A stretch of 64,000 nt of DNA from assembly GCA_043767025.1 (NCBI GenBank), contig JAYUHK010000161.1:1-64000 (forward strand), in the 5' to 3' direction. Below the pieces are notes generated by a model. The model was given only the letters and a program-made list of their open reading frames with translations, had not been told where the DNA came from and did no database searches. Both the position numbers and the translations under genes were made by a program. Shown here piece by piece: positions 29,227 through 39,047 of this stretch (within the stretch, counting starts at the first letter, position 1; each line of letters begins with the position of its first letter). Origin of the DNA: JAYUHK01 sp043767025. Lineage in GTDB: Bacteria; Bacteroidota; Bacteroidia; Chitinophagales; Saprospiraceae.

Positions 29227-29593
29227 AAGCGTCCTACGAAATTAATAGTTTTTCTATTCGCTTGTTTTTCAACTGCATACATATTCAAAAAAAAAGCAAC
29301 TGAAAAATTAAAACAAATATATAAAAATAAACACTTGATGAACTCGCTCCCATTCGCCGCCTACTACCCAATCTCGGAAGTACCGTTCTGGTATTTTCTG
29401 TTATTTTCATTTATATATCACACCCGGAATCAAATCGTTAATTGGAGCAGTTACTTTGCCCCAAAATACCTTTTTGCGCCCGCATCTGAAAAAAAACAGT
29501 TTGTTGGACCCTACAACTGATACTATTTTTTCGTTTAGCACAATGACAACAAACAAAATAAACAACCATATTGCACTATTCAAACACCATACA

Positions 29594-32500
29594 ATGTCCA
29601 TGAATCACTCTTTTACAAGACATTTACTATTATTGCTATTATTTTGCGGCATAAGTCTGTCAAAACTTTCCGCCCAACCGCGTCCCATCACCGTCACGCT
29701 CCCGAGTTCGTCAGTTGATTGTAACGGAATGGTCAGAATCCCTATCAAAGTCACAGGTTTTGATACATTGGTAGGCATCGAAACGTATATTTTGTACGAC
29801 TCCACGAAGTTGAAGAATATATCTGTTACCAACCAAAATACAACGTTGGGCATCAATCCCAGCAACTACAATTTGGGAAATATCGGTAAATTTAGCTTTT
29901 CTTGGACGGCTAATAACCCCAACGTCGGCACATCACTACCCGATGGCGATTCCATTTTGGTACTTAATTTTATGATAAAACCCGGAGTCGCTGGTCCTGT
30001 CATTGTTTCATTCGATCCCCAACAAAGCACGTTGTGCATAAAACAAGTAGGTATCAATAACGTGGAAGTCATGGCTGTGACCACGGGAGCCGTTATTTTG
30101 CTGCGGGACGTAATCCCGCCCACGATTACCTGTCCGCCCAACACCAGTGTCGCTGCGCCGTCGGGTCAAAGCACCGCCGTGTTCAGCAGTCAAGCACCCA
30201 CGGCGACCGATAATTGCGACAATAATCTGGCTATTACCTACACCATTTCGGGCGCGACGACAGGCTCGGGCAACGGAACCGTCAGCGGCGTGACCCTCAA
30301 CGCAGGCGTTAGCTCTATCACTTACAATGCAACCGATGACGCAGGCAACGTAGCCGCTTGCGCGTTCAACGTAACCGTCGCAGCAAGTCCTCCTCCCAAC
30401 GCAATCGATACCTTGAGCCTGCAAGCTGCCAGCATTACGGCTCTCTGTGCGGATTCGCTCCAAGTGCCGATAACCGTAAAAGCCTTTCGCGGCATCAACG
30501 CATTGGCGTTCAACCTTTTATGGGATTCTCTGAAAATCAATCTGACTTCGGTTACACAACTCAATACGTCGCTGCCCATCAGCATCAACGACTTCAATAC
30601 AACCGTTCACGGTAGATTAAATTTTGTGTGGAACGAGCCAGCCAACCGTTTGGATACGCTTCCCGACGGCGCGGTGCTGTTCAACGCAAATTTTAGAAAA
30701 ATAGGCGGCGGCGGCTCTGCACCTATTTTGTTCGCTTCGCAAAACGCAGTCGGCGGAAGCCCTCTGGCAGCCATCGCCCCCAAAATCTCAAACGGCTCCG
30801 TCAATGTGACGGATTTGACCAATCCGACGCTCGTTTGCCGAACCGATACGACCATTGTTCTGCCTGCCAACAACGCTTCGGCAGTCGTCAATAATTTGGC
30901 AGCCACCGCCGCCGATAACTGTACCGTTAGGACTTTGACCTACAACCTTTCAGGCGCAACGCTTGCCAACGGCAACAACAACGCAAGCGGTCAAACCTAC
31001 AACTCTGGTGTCACGACCGTGCGCTACACGGCGACGGATTTGGCAGGCAACACAGGTACTTGTTCTTTCAAAGTCACGCTCAATAATACCGCTCCGCCTG
31101 TATTTTCGCTACAATTACCGACGCTCACCGCCAACTGCGGCGACACGATTACGATGCCCATAACGGTCAGCGGCTTTGATTCTATCGCGGGAGTCCAATT
31201 CACCAATCGTTGGAACCCAACTGCTTTGCAGTTCGTAAGTGTTGGAAGTTTCAACTCATCGCTTCCCATCGTCGCAGCCAACATCAATGCAGATACGGCG
31301 CGCACCAACAATGGAAGATTATTGTTCGTTTGGAACGCCTCTGGCACTGGCAACACGCTGCCCAACGGCGCAACATTATTCAGCATAAAATATGTAGTCC
31401 GAGCGGCTTCGAGTGTCACGATTGACACCGCCGCCTCTGCACAACCCAAGCTACAAGTCATCAGAGGCAGCAACACGATTGCGACCCAAGTGACGCAGGG
31501 AAATGTAAATACGTCCGATAATACCGCTCCGACCATCAGCTGCCCCGCCAGCGTGACCGCCAACACAGATGTAGGAAGTAACGCAGCCATTATAAATAAT
31601 ATCAACGCTGTGGCGAATGATAATTGCGGTACGCCGACTATTTCTTACAGCTTTGTAGGAGCGACCACCGGCAACGGCAACGGAACAGCAAGCGGAAAAT
31701 CTTATAATTTTGGACAAACAACCGTCACTTACCGTGCTACGGACGCTTCGGGCAACTCCACAACGTGCAGTTTCAAAGTGACCGTCATAAAGTCCATTCA
31801 GGATTTTACGCTCGCAATCGGCGACACGAGCGGCAGATGCGGCGACACAGTTTGCGTCCCCGTAAGAGTATTTAATTACAACGGAATTTTGAGTTTGCAA
31901 TTCACCGTAAAATGGAATCCAGCTCAGTTGCAATACGCAGGCGTTGGAAATCTTAACACGCAGCTACCAGCAGACGCTACCAACATCGGAGATATTTTTA
32001 GCCTTACGTCCGCCGGAAAACTGACTTACTCACGGTTCACGACCAATACGGCAGCAGGAGATACGCTGGCGGATAATTCGACTTTGTTTTGTGTAAAATT
32101 AAAATTATTGGGAAATGCGGCGAGCGTTTCCAACGTACAGTTTGATGTGAGCAATACTGCGCCCGCTTTTGTCGAAGCCACAAAGGGCAATCCAGCAGTA
32201 GTGCTGCCTTTTTTATTAAAAAATGGAAAAATTAATCTGATAGACAACACGCCGCCGACTATTGTTTGTCCAGCCAATGTGACGGTCAATGTTTTTAGTG
32301 GATTGACCAATTCGGTAGTGAACAATATAGCTCCCAACGTGGCAGACAACTGCGGCGTAAAGCTGGTGCAATATTCACTTTCAGGCGTGACCAATAAGTT
32401 AGGTTTGAATGACGCAAGTGGAAATATTTTTAATATCGGCACTACACAAGTTCGCTATTTGGCGACCGACTTCAACGGCAATACCGCACTTTGCACGTTC

Positions 32501-35500
32501 ACTGTGACAGTCAATAACACCCAGACGAATACTAATTTGAGCATTGTTTTTGACAATGCGACGGCGAGTTGCGGCGGCGGCAACGTCCAGATTTGTGCCA
32601 AAGTCTATAACTTCAACGCCATTGCAGGACTTCAATACGCCGTCACTTGGGATACCACCAAATTGAAATTTATCAGCATCGCCAATCAAAATACGGCTGC
32701 GGGCGTTTCGACGACCAACTCAAATTTTGGCGTTTTTGACGGCATCATAACGTTTGTCCTCAACAACAATCCGGGAATAACCCTGCCCGACGGCACTACT
32801 TTGTATTGCCTCAATTTCAAACCAGTCGGAGCAGTGGGCAGTAATCCTACGCTTTCGCAAACTCAAAACAGAACGCCGTTGGAGGCAAGTTTAGACGATG
32901 GTACGATTGTTCTGCCTGTTAATTTTTACAATTCGACCATTCAAATCATCGATAATACTCCTCCGACCATCGTTTGTCCGACGGATAAAACGGTGAAGGT
33001 AAAAATTGGACAGTCCAACACAGAAGTCACGGGATTGACTCCTACGGTCGCCGACGCTTGCGCGATAGGCAACTACGAATATATATTGAGCGGAGCGACG
33101 ACTGGCTCCGGACCCGGCGACGCAAGCGGCGAAACATTCAACGTTGGCACTACCGCCGTCCGCTATGTCGTCTATGACAAGGACGGAAACTCCGCCACTT
33201 GCGCCTTCAACGTTACGGTGAAGCAGTTGCCGTCCACCAAATTTTCGTTGATAGCAGAAACTGCGCCAGCGAATTGCAGCGACACGCTTTACGCCGTCAA
33301 TATCCGCGTTTTGAACGCCGATAGTTTGAGCAGTTTACAATTTGTGATACTTTGGAATACTGCGGTGCTGACTTATAGCACAGTCGGAAACATCAATCCG
33401 TTGCTTTCGGGCAATGATGTGACTTTCGGCACCAATGCAGCCAACGGAAATCTTGGGTTTTCGTGGGCGCAAGCGCAAGGACAATCCGTGAATTTTCCAG
33501 ACAGTGCTATTTTATTCACTATTTTTTACAATGTCAATGGTTTGGCGGGCAGCAGCACGCTCGTAAGGTTCGATACTTCTGCACTCGCAAGTCCGTTCAT
33601 AGAGGCGGTAGCTGGTGCGGCTAACAAAGTCCTTCCGTATGACGTTTTCAACGGTTCGGCGACGGTATTTGATACCGAAGCACCAAAAATTATTTGCCCA
33701 AGCGATGTCCGCCAAGTGCCTACATTGGTAAATAATATTGCGGCAACCGCTACCGACAACTGCGAACTGAAACCGCTACAATACACGCTCACAGGCGCAA
33801 CCAACGCAAGCGGAACGCCCAACGCAAGCGGACTGAATTTTAATCAAGGCAACACGACTGTTACTTATATTGCGACCGATTTCGGAGGAAATACCGTTAC
33901 CTGTTCGTTCACGGTGACTATTGCTCCCGATACGGTTCGCTTGTTTGTTCAGTCGGATACTATCAATATGTGTGGCGATACGGCTCGTTTGGACGTGACC
34001 GCCGTAGATTTCACTGCTTTGGACAGCCTTCGCTTCAACCTCAACTGGAATGGAATCGCCCTCAGCTTTTTGGGTGCTACCAACTTGAATCCAGCTTTTG
34101 CGCAAAGCGATTTTAGCAATATTTCAGCGAATAAATTTACTTTTGCGCACTTCGGCAACGGCGTGACGATACCTCAAAATGCGAGATTATTTACCGCATT
34201 ATTTTTAGTAAAAAATAGCAAGCCGTCCAATATTACTTTCGACAGCACATTTGCCAAAACAGGCAGTTCCAATGTGTTTGTGAAAGTTAGCAACGGAAAA
34301 GTAAACTCGCAAGACACGACCAAGCCTACTATCGCTTGTCCTATCAATCAGTTTGTGATGTCCGATGCGGGGATTTGTGGCAAAAACGTCACATTCTTGT
34401 TGCCTACTTTTGCCGATAATTGCGCCGATAGTATAAAACTGACATCAAATATTCCGACGGGTTCGTTCATCAGAGCGGGGCGTTTGACCGCAGTTATCTA
34501 CACCGTGACGGACGCATCAGGCAACACTCAAACTTGTTCTTTCAATGTATTGGTGCAAGATACGCAAGCTCCTGTGATTACAAATTGCCCCCGCGATACC
34601 GTCGTGCAAGCCTCAACAGGACAGTGCAAAGCGTCTGTTTGTTGGGTCGCTCCGACGGCTTCCGACAACTGCGGTGCGGTGCTTTCATTCACTTCCGATT
34701 TCCGACCTTGCGATACGTTCCCTTCGGGAATAACGTTGGTCAGCTACGAAGCTCGCGATTCGAGCAACGTATTGGGAGTTTGTACCTTCAAAGTCACCGT
34801 ATTGGGCGGTCAAGGACCGAAATTTCAGAATTGCCCTTCGGCAATCGTCGTCAGTTCTAAAGCTAATATTTGTGGCGATTCGGTCTATTGGAATATTCCG
34901 ACCGTCATGGGCGGCTGCGGCTCTACCAATGCACAGACGATATTTACAGATATTCCCGGCGATTATTTTCCAGTCGGAAAAGATACGGTGACGTATATCA
35001 CTTTCGATGCGCAAGGACGCAGAGATACTTGCTCTTTCACCGTTACGGTTATTGACAGCATTAAGCCAGTTATCGTTGGTTGCCCCGCAGACATTATTAG
35101 GATTTTGCCGCCCGACGTTTGCTTGGCGAAAGCAGCTTGGACTCCTCCGACCGCCACCGACAACTGTAAAGTAAAATTGACGAGCAACCACAACTCCGGC
35201 GAGCTATTTTCGGCGGGTACGACGCTCGTAGTTTATGAAGCTACCGACAGCGTTTCGTCTGTTTTCTGTACGTTCAAAGTTATTTTGAGAGATACCGTAA
35301 AACCTTTCGTACCGTGTCCGCAAAACATTGTAGTCCCCGCAGATTTGGGTCAATGCAATGCTTTGGTTTCTTGGAGTGCAGTCGTTGGGACAGATAATTG
35401 TGATACCTCGTTGGTTACTATTCCGACCGTTCCGAATGGCTCTACATTCAGTATCGGTACTACGACAGTGGTTTATACTTCCACAGACGACTCTGGCAAT

Positions 35501-37900
35501 ACGGCAACTTGCTCTTTTACCGTCAGAGTGAGAGATACACAAAAACCAGTATTTCAAGGTTGTCCGCGAGATACATCTTACGTGGCTGCTGCGGGTTCTT
35601 GCACCGTCACCGCCTCTTGGAATTTACCTTTTCCGACTGATAATTGCAATATTACGCAAGTCGTAGTAGGGAACAATGGCTATTTTCCGGGAGCCACATT
35701 GACTGCCTCCACCACGCCTTATGTGATATTTTATACCGCCCGAGATTCATCGGGTAATGTAGATACTTGTCGCTTCAAAGTCCTCGTAGTGGGTGGCGCG
35801 CCTCCGACTATCACGAATTGTCCGCCCGATGTCAGCTTCGGAACAGACGCTACGCAACCCGGTTGCGGCAGAATAGTGGGCTGGCAAGTGCCGACAGGAA
35901 CATCTGGCTGCGGCGGTGGCGTAGGAAGTGTGAGATTCACTTCCGTTCCTGCCCAAAATAGCTTTTTTGGTCTTGGCACGGCTACGGTCACATATACGGC
36001 TACCGATACTTTGACAGGGCAAACTTCAACTTGCACGTTCAAAGTGACCATCAATGACGATGACAAACCGACACTTCTGAACTGCCCAAGCGATACTATT
36101 TTTGCTTTTGCAGGCTTCAACTGCTCGGCGGTCGCTTCGTGGATTGCTCCTACCGCTACCGATAATTGCTCCACGACGACGACTTTGACCTCCAATTTTG
36201 CTCCCGGTAGCTCATTCGGCTTGGGCGCGACAAGGGTAATCTATAAAGCAAAAGATGACTTCAATAATATGGATTCGTGCAGGTTTATAGTCTTTGTGCG
36301 CGACACGACTCCGCCAGTGATTAGCGGCTGCCCTTCTAATATCACAGTCAATGCTGCTGCGAATGGAAACACCACCGTCACTTGGACACCGCCGACCGTA
36401 TTCGACAACTGCGATACGTCTGTTTTATTCGTAGCGACAAACACGCCGGGACAAACTTTTTCCTGCGGAACGAGTATCGTTTCCTACGTCGCACGAGATG
36501 ATTACAACAACACGACTATTTGCAGTTTCAATGTCGTAGTAGTAGATACTATTAAACCAGTATTCACTGGCTGTCCGAAAGATACGTCTATCGTATTGAC
36601 CAATGGCGGCTGCACGACGCTCTACTCGTGGATAAAACCACAAGCAACCGACAACTGCTCGGTAGGGCTTGTCCCAACCGCCAACCATCAGCCGGGCGAA
36701 GCCTTCGCAGCCGGCACGACGACGGTTGTAAATTATTTGGTAGCCGATACTTACGGCAACACACAAACTTGCGTATTTACAATAAAGGTTTCGGAGAATG
36801 TCCCACCAAAAATAGATTGCCCGAAAGGCATCGAAGTTTCGTTGGACACTCGAATATTCAAAGATACGACGGGAATTATCACTTCCGTCTTGCGTGGAAC
36901 GAATTGCAGCAATGTACGCATCAATTTCATCGTCCCGAAAGCGACCGACAACTGCGCGTTAGACACCACGCTCCAAACAGGAGCGAGTGGCTTGACGAGC
37001 GGCTCGCTGTTCCCGACAGGCAACACAGTTTTGATTTATACTGCTACCGACAAAAACGGCAACTCGACTACTTGCGTATTTACCGTGAATGTGCTGCCAT
37101 TGATGCCTCCCAACGTTACGGCTTCGCAAATGGAAGTCTGTCAGGGCGGCGTGTTGCAGTTGAGTGCCGACAGTATTCCGGGTGCGACTTACCAATGGTC
37201 AGGACCGCTCGGCTTCACGTCCACGCAGCGCAAACCAGTCGTCAGTCCAGTGGCGTTGAAAGATGCAGGATTGTACTTCGTTTCGGTGAGCATCGACAGC
37301 TGTATGACAGGACTTTCGGATACGTTGATTATCAGTGTGTTGGGTCCGCCAAGTCTTGGAAATGACAATATCGAAGTCAATGCCAAAGATTCAGTTCGCT
37401 TCAATCCGTTTATTAACGACCAAGTGAATTTAGGAAAAAATATTACGATTACCATTGCGCCCAACGTGCTGCACGGTAAATTGAGAATGGACAATGATAC
37501 CGCTTTCATTTATACACCATTCGGCGACTACATCGGTCCCGATATGTTCAGTTACAAAGTTTGCTACGAAGACTGCCCCGACCTCTGCGCTACGGGTATT
37601 GTCATCATCAACGTCGTGCCGGGTGAGGGCTGCAAAGTTCCCAACATCATCACGCCGAATGGCGACGGCTACAACGATTTGCTGGTAATGGACTGCTTGC
37701 GCCCCGACGGGTCAAAAGTCGAAAGCAACATTATGATTTTCAATGAATGGGGCGACAAAGTGTACGAAGCTGCTCCGTATCTCAACGATTGGGGAGGTAC
37801 TTACAAAGGGCAGCCGCTTCCAGACGGAGCGTATTACTACATTTTCCGCGAAAATCCATCGAAAACGCCTCTCAAAGGCTACATCATGATTTTTAGGTAA
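29594..37900 (+). CDS. Giant alternating cohesin-HYR adhesin, T9SS type B sorting domain
   Basis: About 2768 residues. The start at 29594 (or 29600) gives a clean signal peptide (SFTRHLLLLLLFCGISLS, cleavage after SAQ). The frame is open upstream to 29456, with an in-frame ATG at 29543. Architecture: seven cohesin-like domains alternate with HYR domains (32-1573), then eleven HYR domains in a row (1574-2501), each with CP near the start, a DNC centre and a TCSF/CTF end, an Ig-like domain (2503-2584), a module with the motif CYEDCPDLC (2585-2678), and a type B sorting domain (PNIITPNGDGYNDLL, FNEWGDKVYE, DGAYYYIF). It is predicted to be T9SS-exported and surface-anchored. PorP/SprF and OmpA-family genes follow at 123 and then 67 bases, so it probably heads a three-gene operon. 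Confidence 0.9.
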   Translation: MSMNHSFTRHLLLLLLFCGISLSKLSAQPRPITVTLPSSSVDCNGMVRIPIKVTGFDTLVGIETYILYDSTKLKNISVTNQNTTLGINPSNYNLGNIGKFSFSWTANNPNVGTSLPDGDSILVLNFMIKPGVAGPVIVSFDPQQSTLCIKQVGINNVEVMAVTTGAVILLRDVIPPTITCPPNTSVAAPSGQSTAVFSSQAPTATDNCDNNLAITYTISGATTGSGNGTVSGVTLNAGVSSITYNATDDAGNVAACAFNVTVAASPPPNAIDTLSLQAASITALCADSLQVPITVKAFRGINALAFNLLWDSLKINLTSVTQLNTSLPISINDFNTTVHGRLNFVWNEPANRLDTLPDGAVLFNANFRKIGGGGSAPILFASQNAVGGSPLAAIAPKISNGSVNVTDLTNPTLVCRTDTTIVLPANNASAVVNNLAATAADNCTVRTLTYNLSGATLANGNNNASGQTYNSGVTTVRYTATDLAGNTGTCSFKVTLNNTAPPVFSLQLPTLTANCGDTITMPITVSGFDSIAGVQFTNRWNPTALQFVSVGSFNSSLPIVAANINADTARTNNGRLLFVWNASGTGNTLPNGATLFSIKYVVRAASSVTIDTAASAQPKLQVIRGSNTIATQVTQGNVNTSDNTAPTISCPASVTANTDVGSNAAIINNINAVANDNCGTPTISYSFVGATTGNGNGTASGKSYNFGQTTVTYRATDASGNSTTCSFKVTVIKSIQDFTLAIGDTSGRCGDTVCVPVRVFNYNGILSLQFTVKWNPAQLQYAGVGNLNTQLPADATNIGDIFSLTSAGKLTYSRFTTNTAAGDTLADNSTLFCVKLKLLGNAASVSNVQFDVSNTAPAFVEATKGNPAVVLPFLLKNGKINLIDNTPPTIVCPANVTVNVFSGLTNSVVNNIAPNVADNCGVKLVQYSLSGVTNKLGLNDASGNIFNIGTTQVRYLATDFNGNTALCTFTVTVNNTQTNTNLSIVFDNATASCGGGNVQICAKVYNFNAIAGLQYAVTWDTTKLKFISIANQNTAAGVSTTNSNFGVFDGIITFVLNNNPGITLPDGTTLYCLNFKPVGAVGSNPTLSQTQNRTPLEASLDDGTIVLPVNFYNSTIQIIDNTPPTIVCPTDKTVKVKIGQSNTEVTGLTPTVADACAIGNYEYILSGATTGSGPGDASGETFNVGTTAVRYVVYDKDGNSATCAFNVTVKQLPSTKFSLIAETAPANCSDTLYAVNIRVLNADSLSSLQFVILWNTAVLTYSTVGNINPLLSGNDVTFGTNAANGNLGFSWAQAQGQSVNFPDSAILFTIFYNVNGLAGSSTLVRFDTSALASPFIEAVAGAANKVLPYDVFNGSATVFDTEAPKIICPSDVRQVPTLVNNIAATATDNCELKPLQYTLTGATNASGTPNASGLNFNQGNTTVTYIATDFGGNTVTCSFTVTIAPDTVRLFVQSDTINMCGDTARLDVTAVDFTALDSLRFNLNWNGIALSFLGATNLNPAFAQSDFSNISANKFTFAHFGNGVTIPQNARLFTALFLVKNSKPSNITFDSTFAKTGSSNVFVKVSNGKVNSQDTTKPTIACPINQFVMSDAGICGKNVTFLLPTFADNCADSIKLTSNIPTGSFIRAGRLTAVIYTVTDASGNTQTCSFNVLVQDTQAPVITNCPRDTVVQASTGQCKASVCWVAPTASDNCGAVLSFTSDFRPCDTFPSGITLVSYEARDSSNVLGVCTFKVTVLGGQGPKFQNCPSAIVVSSKANICGDSVYWNIPTVMGGCGSTNAQTIFTDIPGDYFPVGKDTVTYITFDAQGRRDTCSFTVTVIDSIKPVIVGCPADIIRILPPDVCLAKAAWTPPTATDNCKVKLTSNHNSGELFSAGTTLVVYEATDSVSSVFCTFKVILRDTVKPFVPCPQNIVVPADLGQCNALVSWSAVVGTDNCDTSLVTIPTVPNGSTFSIGTTTVVYTSTDDSGNTATCSFTVRVRDTQKPVFQGCPRDTSYVAAAGSCTVTASWNLPFPTDNCNITQVVVGNNGYFPGATLTASTTPYVIFYTARDSSGNVDTCRFKVLVVGGAPPTITNCPPDVSFGTDATQPGCGRIVGWQVPTGTSGCGGGVGSVRFTSVPAQNSFFGLGTATVTYTATDTLTGQTSTCTFKVTINDDDKPTLLNCPSDTIFAFAGFNCSAVASWIAPTATDNCSTTTTLTSNFAPGSSFGLGATRVIYKAKDDFNNMDSCRFIVFVRDTTPPVISGCPSNITVNAAANGNTTVTWTPPTVFDNCDTSVLFVATNTPGQTFSCGTSIVSYVARDDYNNTTICSFNVVVVDTIKPVFTGCPKDTSIVLTNGGCTTLYSWIKPQATDNCSVGLVPTANHQPGEAFAAGTTTVVNYLVADTYGNTQTCVFTIKVSENVPPKIDCPKGIEVSLDTRIFKDTTGIITSVLRGTNCSNVRINFIVPKATDNCALDTTLQTGASGLTSGSLFPTGNTVLIYTATDKNGNSTTCVFTVNVLPLMPPNVTASQMEVCQGGVLQLSADSIPGATYQWSGPLGFTSTQRKPVVSPVALKDAGLYFVSVSIDSCMTGLSDTLIISVLGPPSLGNDNIEVNAKDSVRFNPFINDQVNLGKNITITIAPNVLHGKLRMDNDTAFIYTPFGDYIGPDMFSYKVCYEDCPDLCATGIVIINVVPGEGCKVPNIITPNGDGYNDLLVMDCLRPDGSKVESNIMIFNEWGDKVYEAAPYLNDWGGTYKGQPLPDGAYYYIFRENPSKTPLKGYIMIFR

Positions 37901-37920
37901 ACTGAATTTTTTTTGCAAAT

Positions 37921-37958
37921 TCCCGAAGTTGCTTTTATACCCAAAAGTGACTTCGGGA
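37921..37958 (+). other. Hairpin between adhesin and PorP/SprF genes
   Basis: TCCCGAAGT..CTTTT pairs with AAAAG..ACTTCGGGA: 16 positions with two mismatches and a short loop. No T tract follows, so it could be an mRNA-processing or stability element, or a partial terminator that lowers expression of the downstream genes relative to the giant gene. Confidence 0.6.
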
Positions 37959-38023
37959 AGCGTTGCGAAGTAAAAAATGAGCCAATAAAAAAATATTTTT
38001 TCAAAGAAATAAAAAAAACAACC

Positions 38024-38980
38024 ATGTCAAATATAACAAAAATTAGCATTTTCGCCGTCGCTTTGGCGATGAGTGTGACGGGATTTTCTCAACAAGAAAG
38101 CCAGTTTACGCAGTTTATGTACAATAAATTATTGCTCAATCCCGCTTTTGCGAGTGCGCGCGACGTACCGACTTTGACAGGTATTTATCGCAACCAGTGG
38201 CTGGGTTTTGAGGGCGCGCCCAAGTCTATGCTATTGAGTTTTGACTCGCCATTTTTCTCCAAAAGAGTTGGTTTTGGGCTTTCTATCGCCAACGAAACGA
38301 AAGGAACGCTCAACCGCACGCTTGGGCGCATGGCGTATTCTTACTCCATTATTCGTACCGAAGACGTAGCAGTTCGAATCGGTATCAATGGTTCGCTGCA
38401 CGTTATCCAGAACAAACCGAGCAGTGCTGCGTTTATCCGCGACCCCAACGACCCGTCGCTGTTGGCAGTCAATAAAACTACGGGCAACGTCGGCGCAGGT
38501 GTTTATTTTGATTACAAAAATTTTTACATCGGTGCGTCCGTGCCGAGTATCCTCAAAAACGTGATTGGAGTCAATACTTTTGGCTCTTCGACTGCCGTAG
38601 AAACGCCGCATATTTATGTGATGTCGGGCATTTTGATACCATTGACGGAGAGTATTGTGTTGCGCCCGTCGGTGATTGCCAAATTTGTCAAAAATGCTCC
38701 ATTTGATTTGGACGCTAACTTGAGCGTTATGTTCAATCAGCGGCTTTCGGTCGGCGGTTCTTACCGTTTAGGGGACTCTGCGGATTTGACGGCATTTTTA
38801 CAAATTTCCAAAAATTTGGGTTTGGGTCTGGGCTATGACTTTACCCTTTCCGAGTTGAGCAAATACAATTCGGGCAGTATCGAAGTGTTGCTTCGCTATG
38901 ATTTTGGCACTGGCAAAGACGGTGGTAAAGGCGACAGCAAAGACGTAAACGACTTGACCAATCCAAGATTTTTCTTTTAA
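38024..38980 (+). CDS. PorP/SprF family type IX secretion system membrane protein
   Basis: 318 residues when started at the ATG at 38024, which gives a signal peptide (MSNITKISIFAVALAMS, cleavage after FSQ). The longer frame from 37913 would start inside the hairpin region. Family marks: QESQFTQFMYNKLLLNPAF, then IYRNQWLGFEGAPKSMLLSF, and an FG-FG style beta-barrel with a final LLRYDFG strand. It follows a type B adhesin gene and precedes an OmpA-family gene, the arrangement expected for a dedicated partner that captures the exported adhesin at the outer membrane. It is the second paralogue in the window; the one at 281 precedes its adhesin instead of following it. Confidence 0.92.
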   Translation: MSNITKISIFAVALAMSVTGFSQQESQFTQFMYNKLLLNPAFASARDVPTLTGIYRNQWLGFEGAPKSMLLSFDSPFFSKRVGFGLSIANETKGTLNRTLGRMAYSYSIIRTEDVAVRIGINGSLHVIQNKPSSAAFIRDPNDPSLLAVNKTTGNVGAGVYFDYKNFYIGASVPSILKNVIGVNTFGSSTAVETPHIYVMSGILIPLTESIVLRPSVIAKFVKNAPFDLDANLSVMFNQRLSVGGSYRLGDSADLTAFLQISKNLGLGLGYDFTLSELSKYNSGSIEVLLRYDFGTGKDGGKGDSKDVNDLTNPRFFF

Positions 38981-39047
38981 AAAACAAACGACTTTCGAGC
39001 CAATTCGGTCAGTAAATTATTTCAACAAAACAAGAAAAAATAACCTA

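Noticed and set aside
29224..29520. 98-codon frame with hydrophobic stretches ahead of the cohesin/HYR adhesin
   Set aside because: It would start at a TTG that overlaps the -7 box of the promoter at 29196-29226, so the start cannot be in the transcript. The internal ATG version is short and very AT-rich.
12495..37900. Many 60-275 codon frames opposite or out of phase with the giant genes
   Set aside because: They lie fully inside strongly supported repeat-rich coding regions and only mirror the codon pattern of the real frame.
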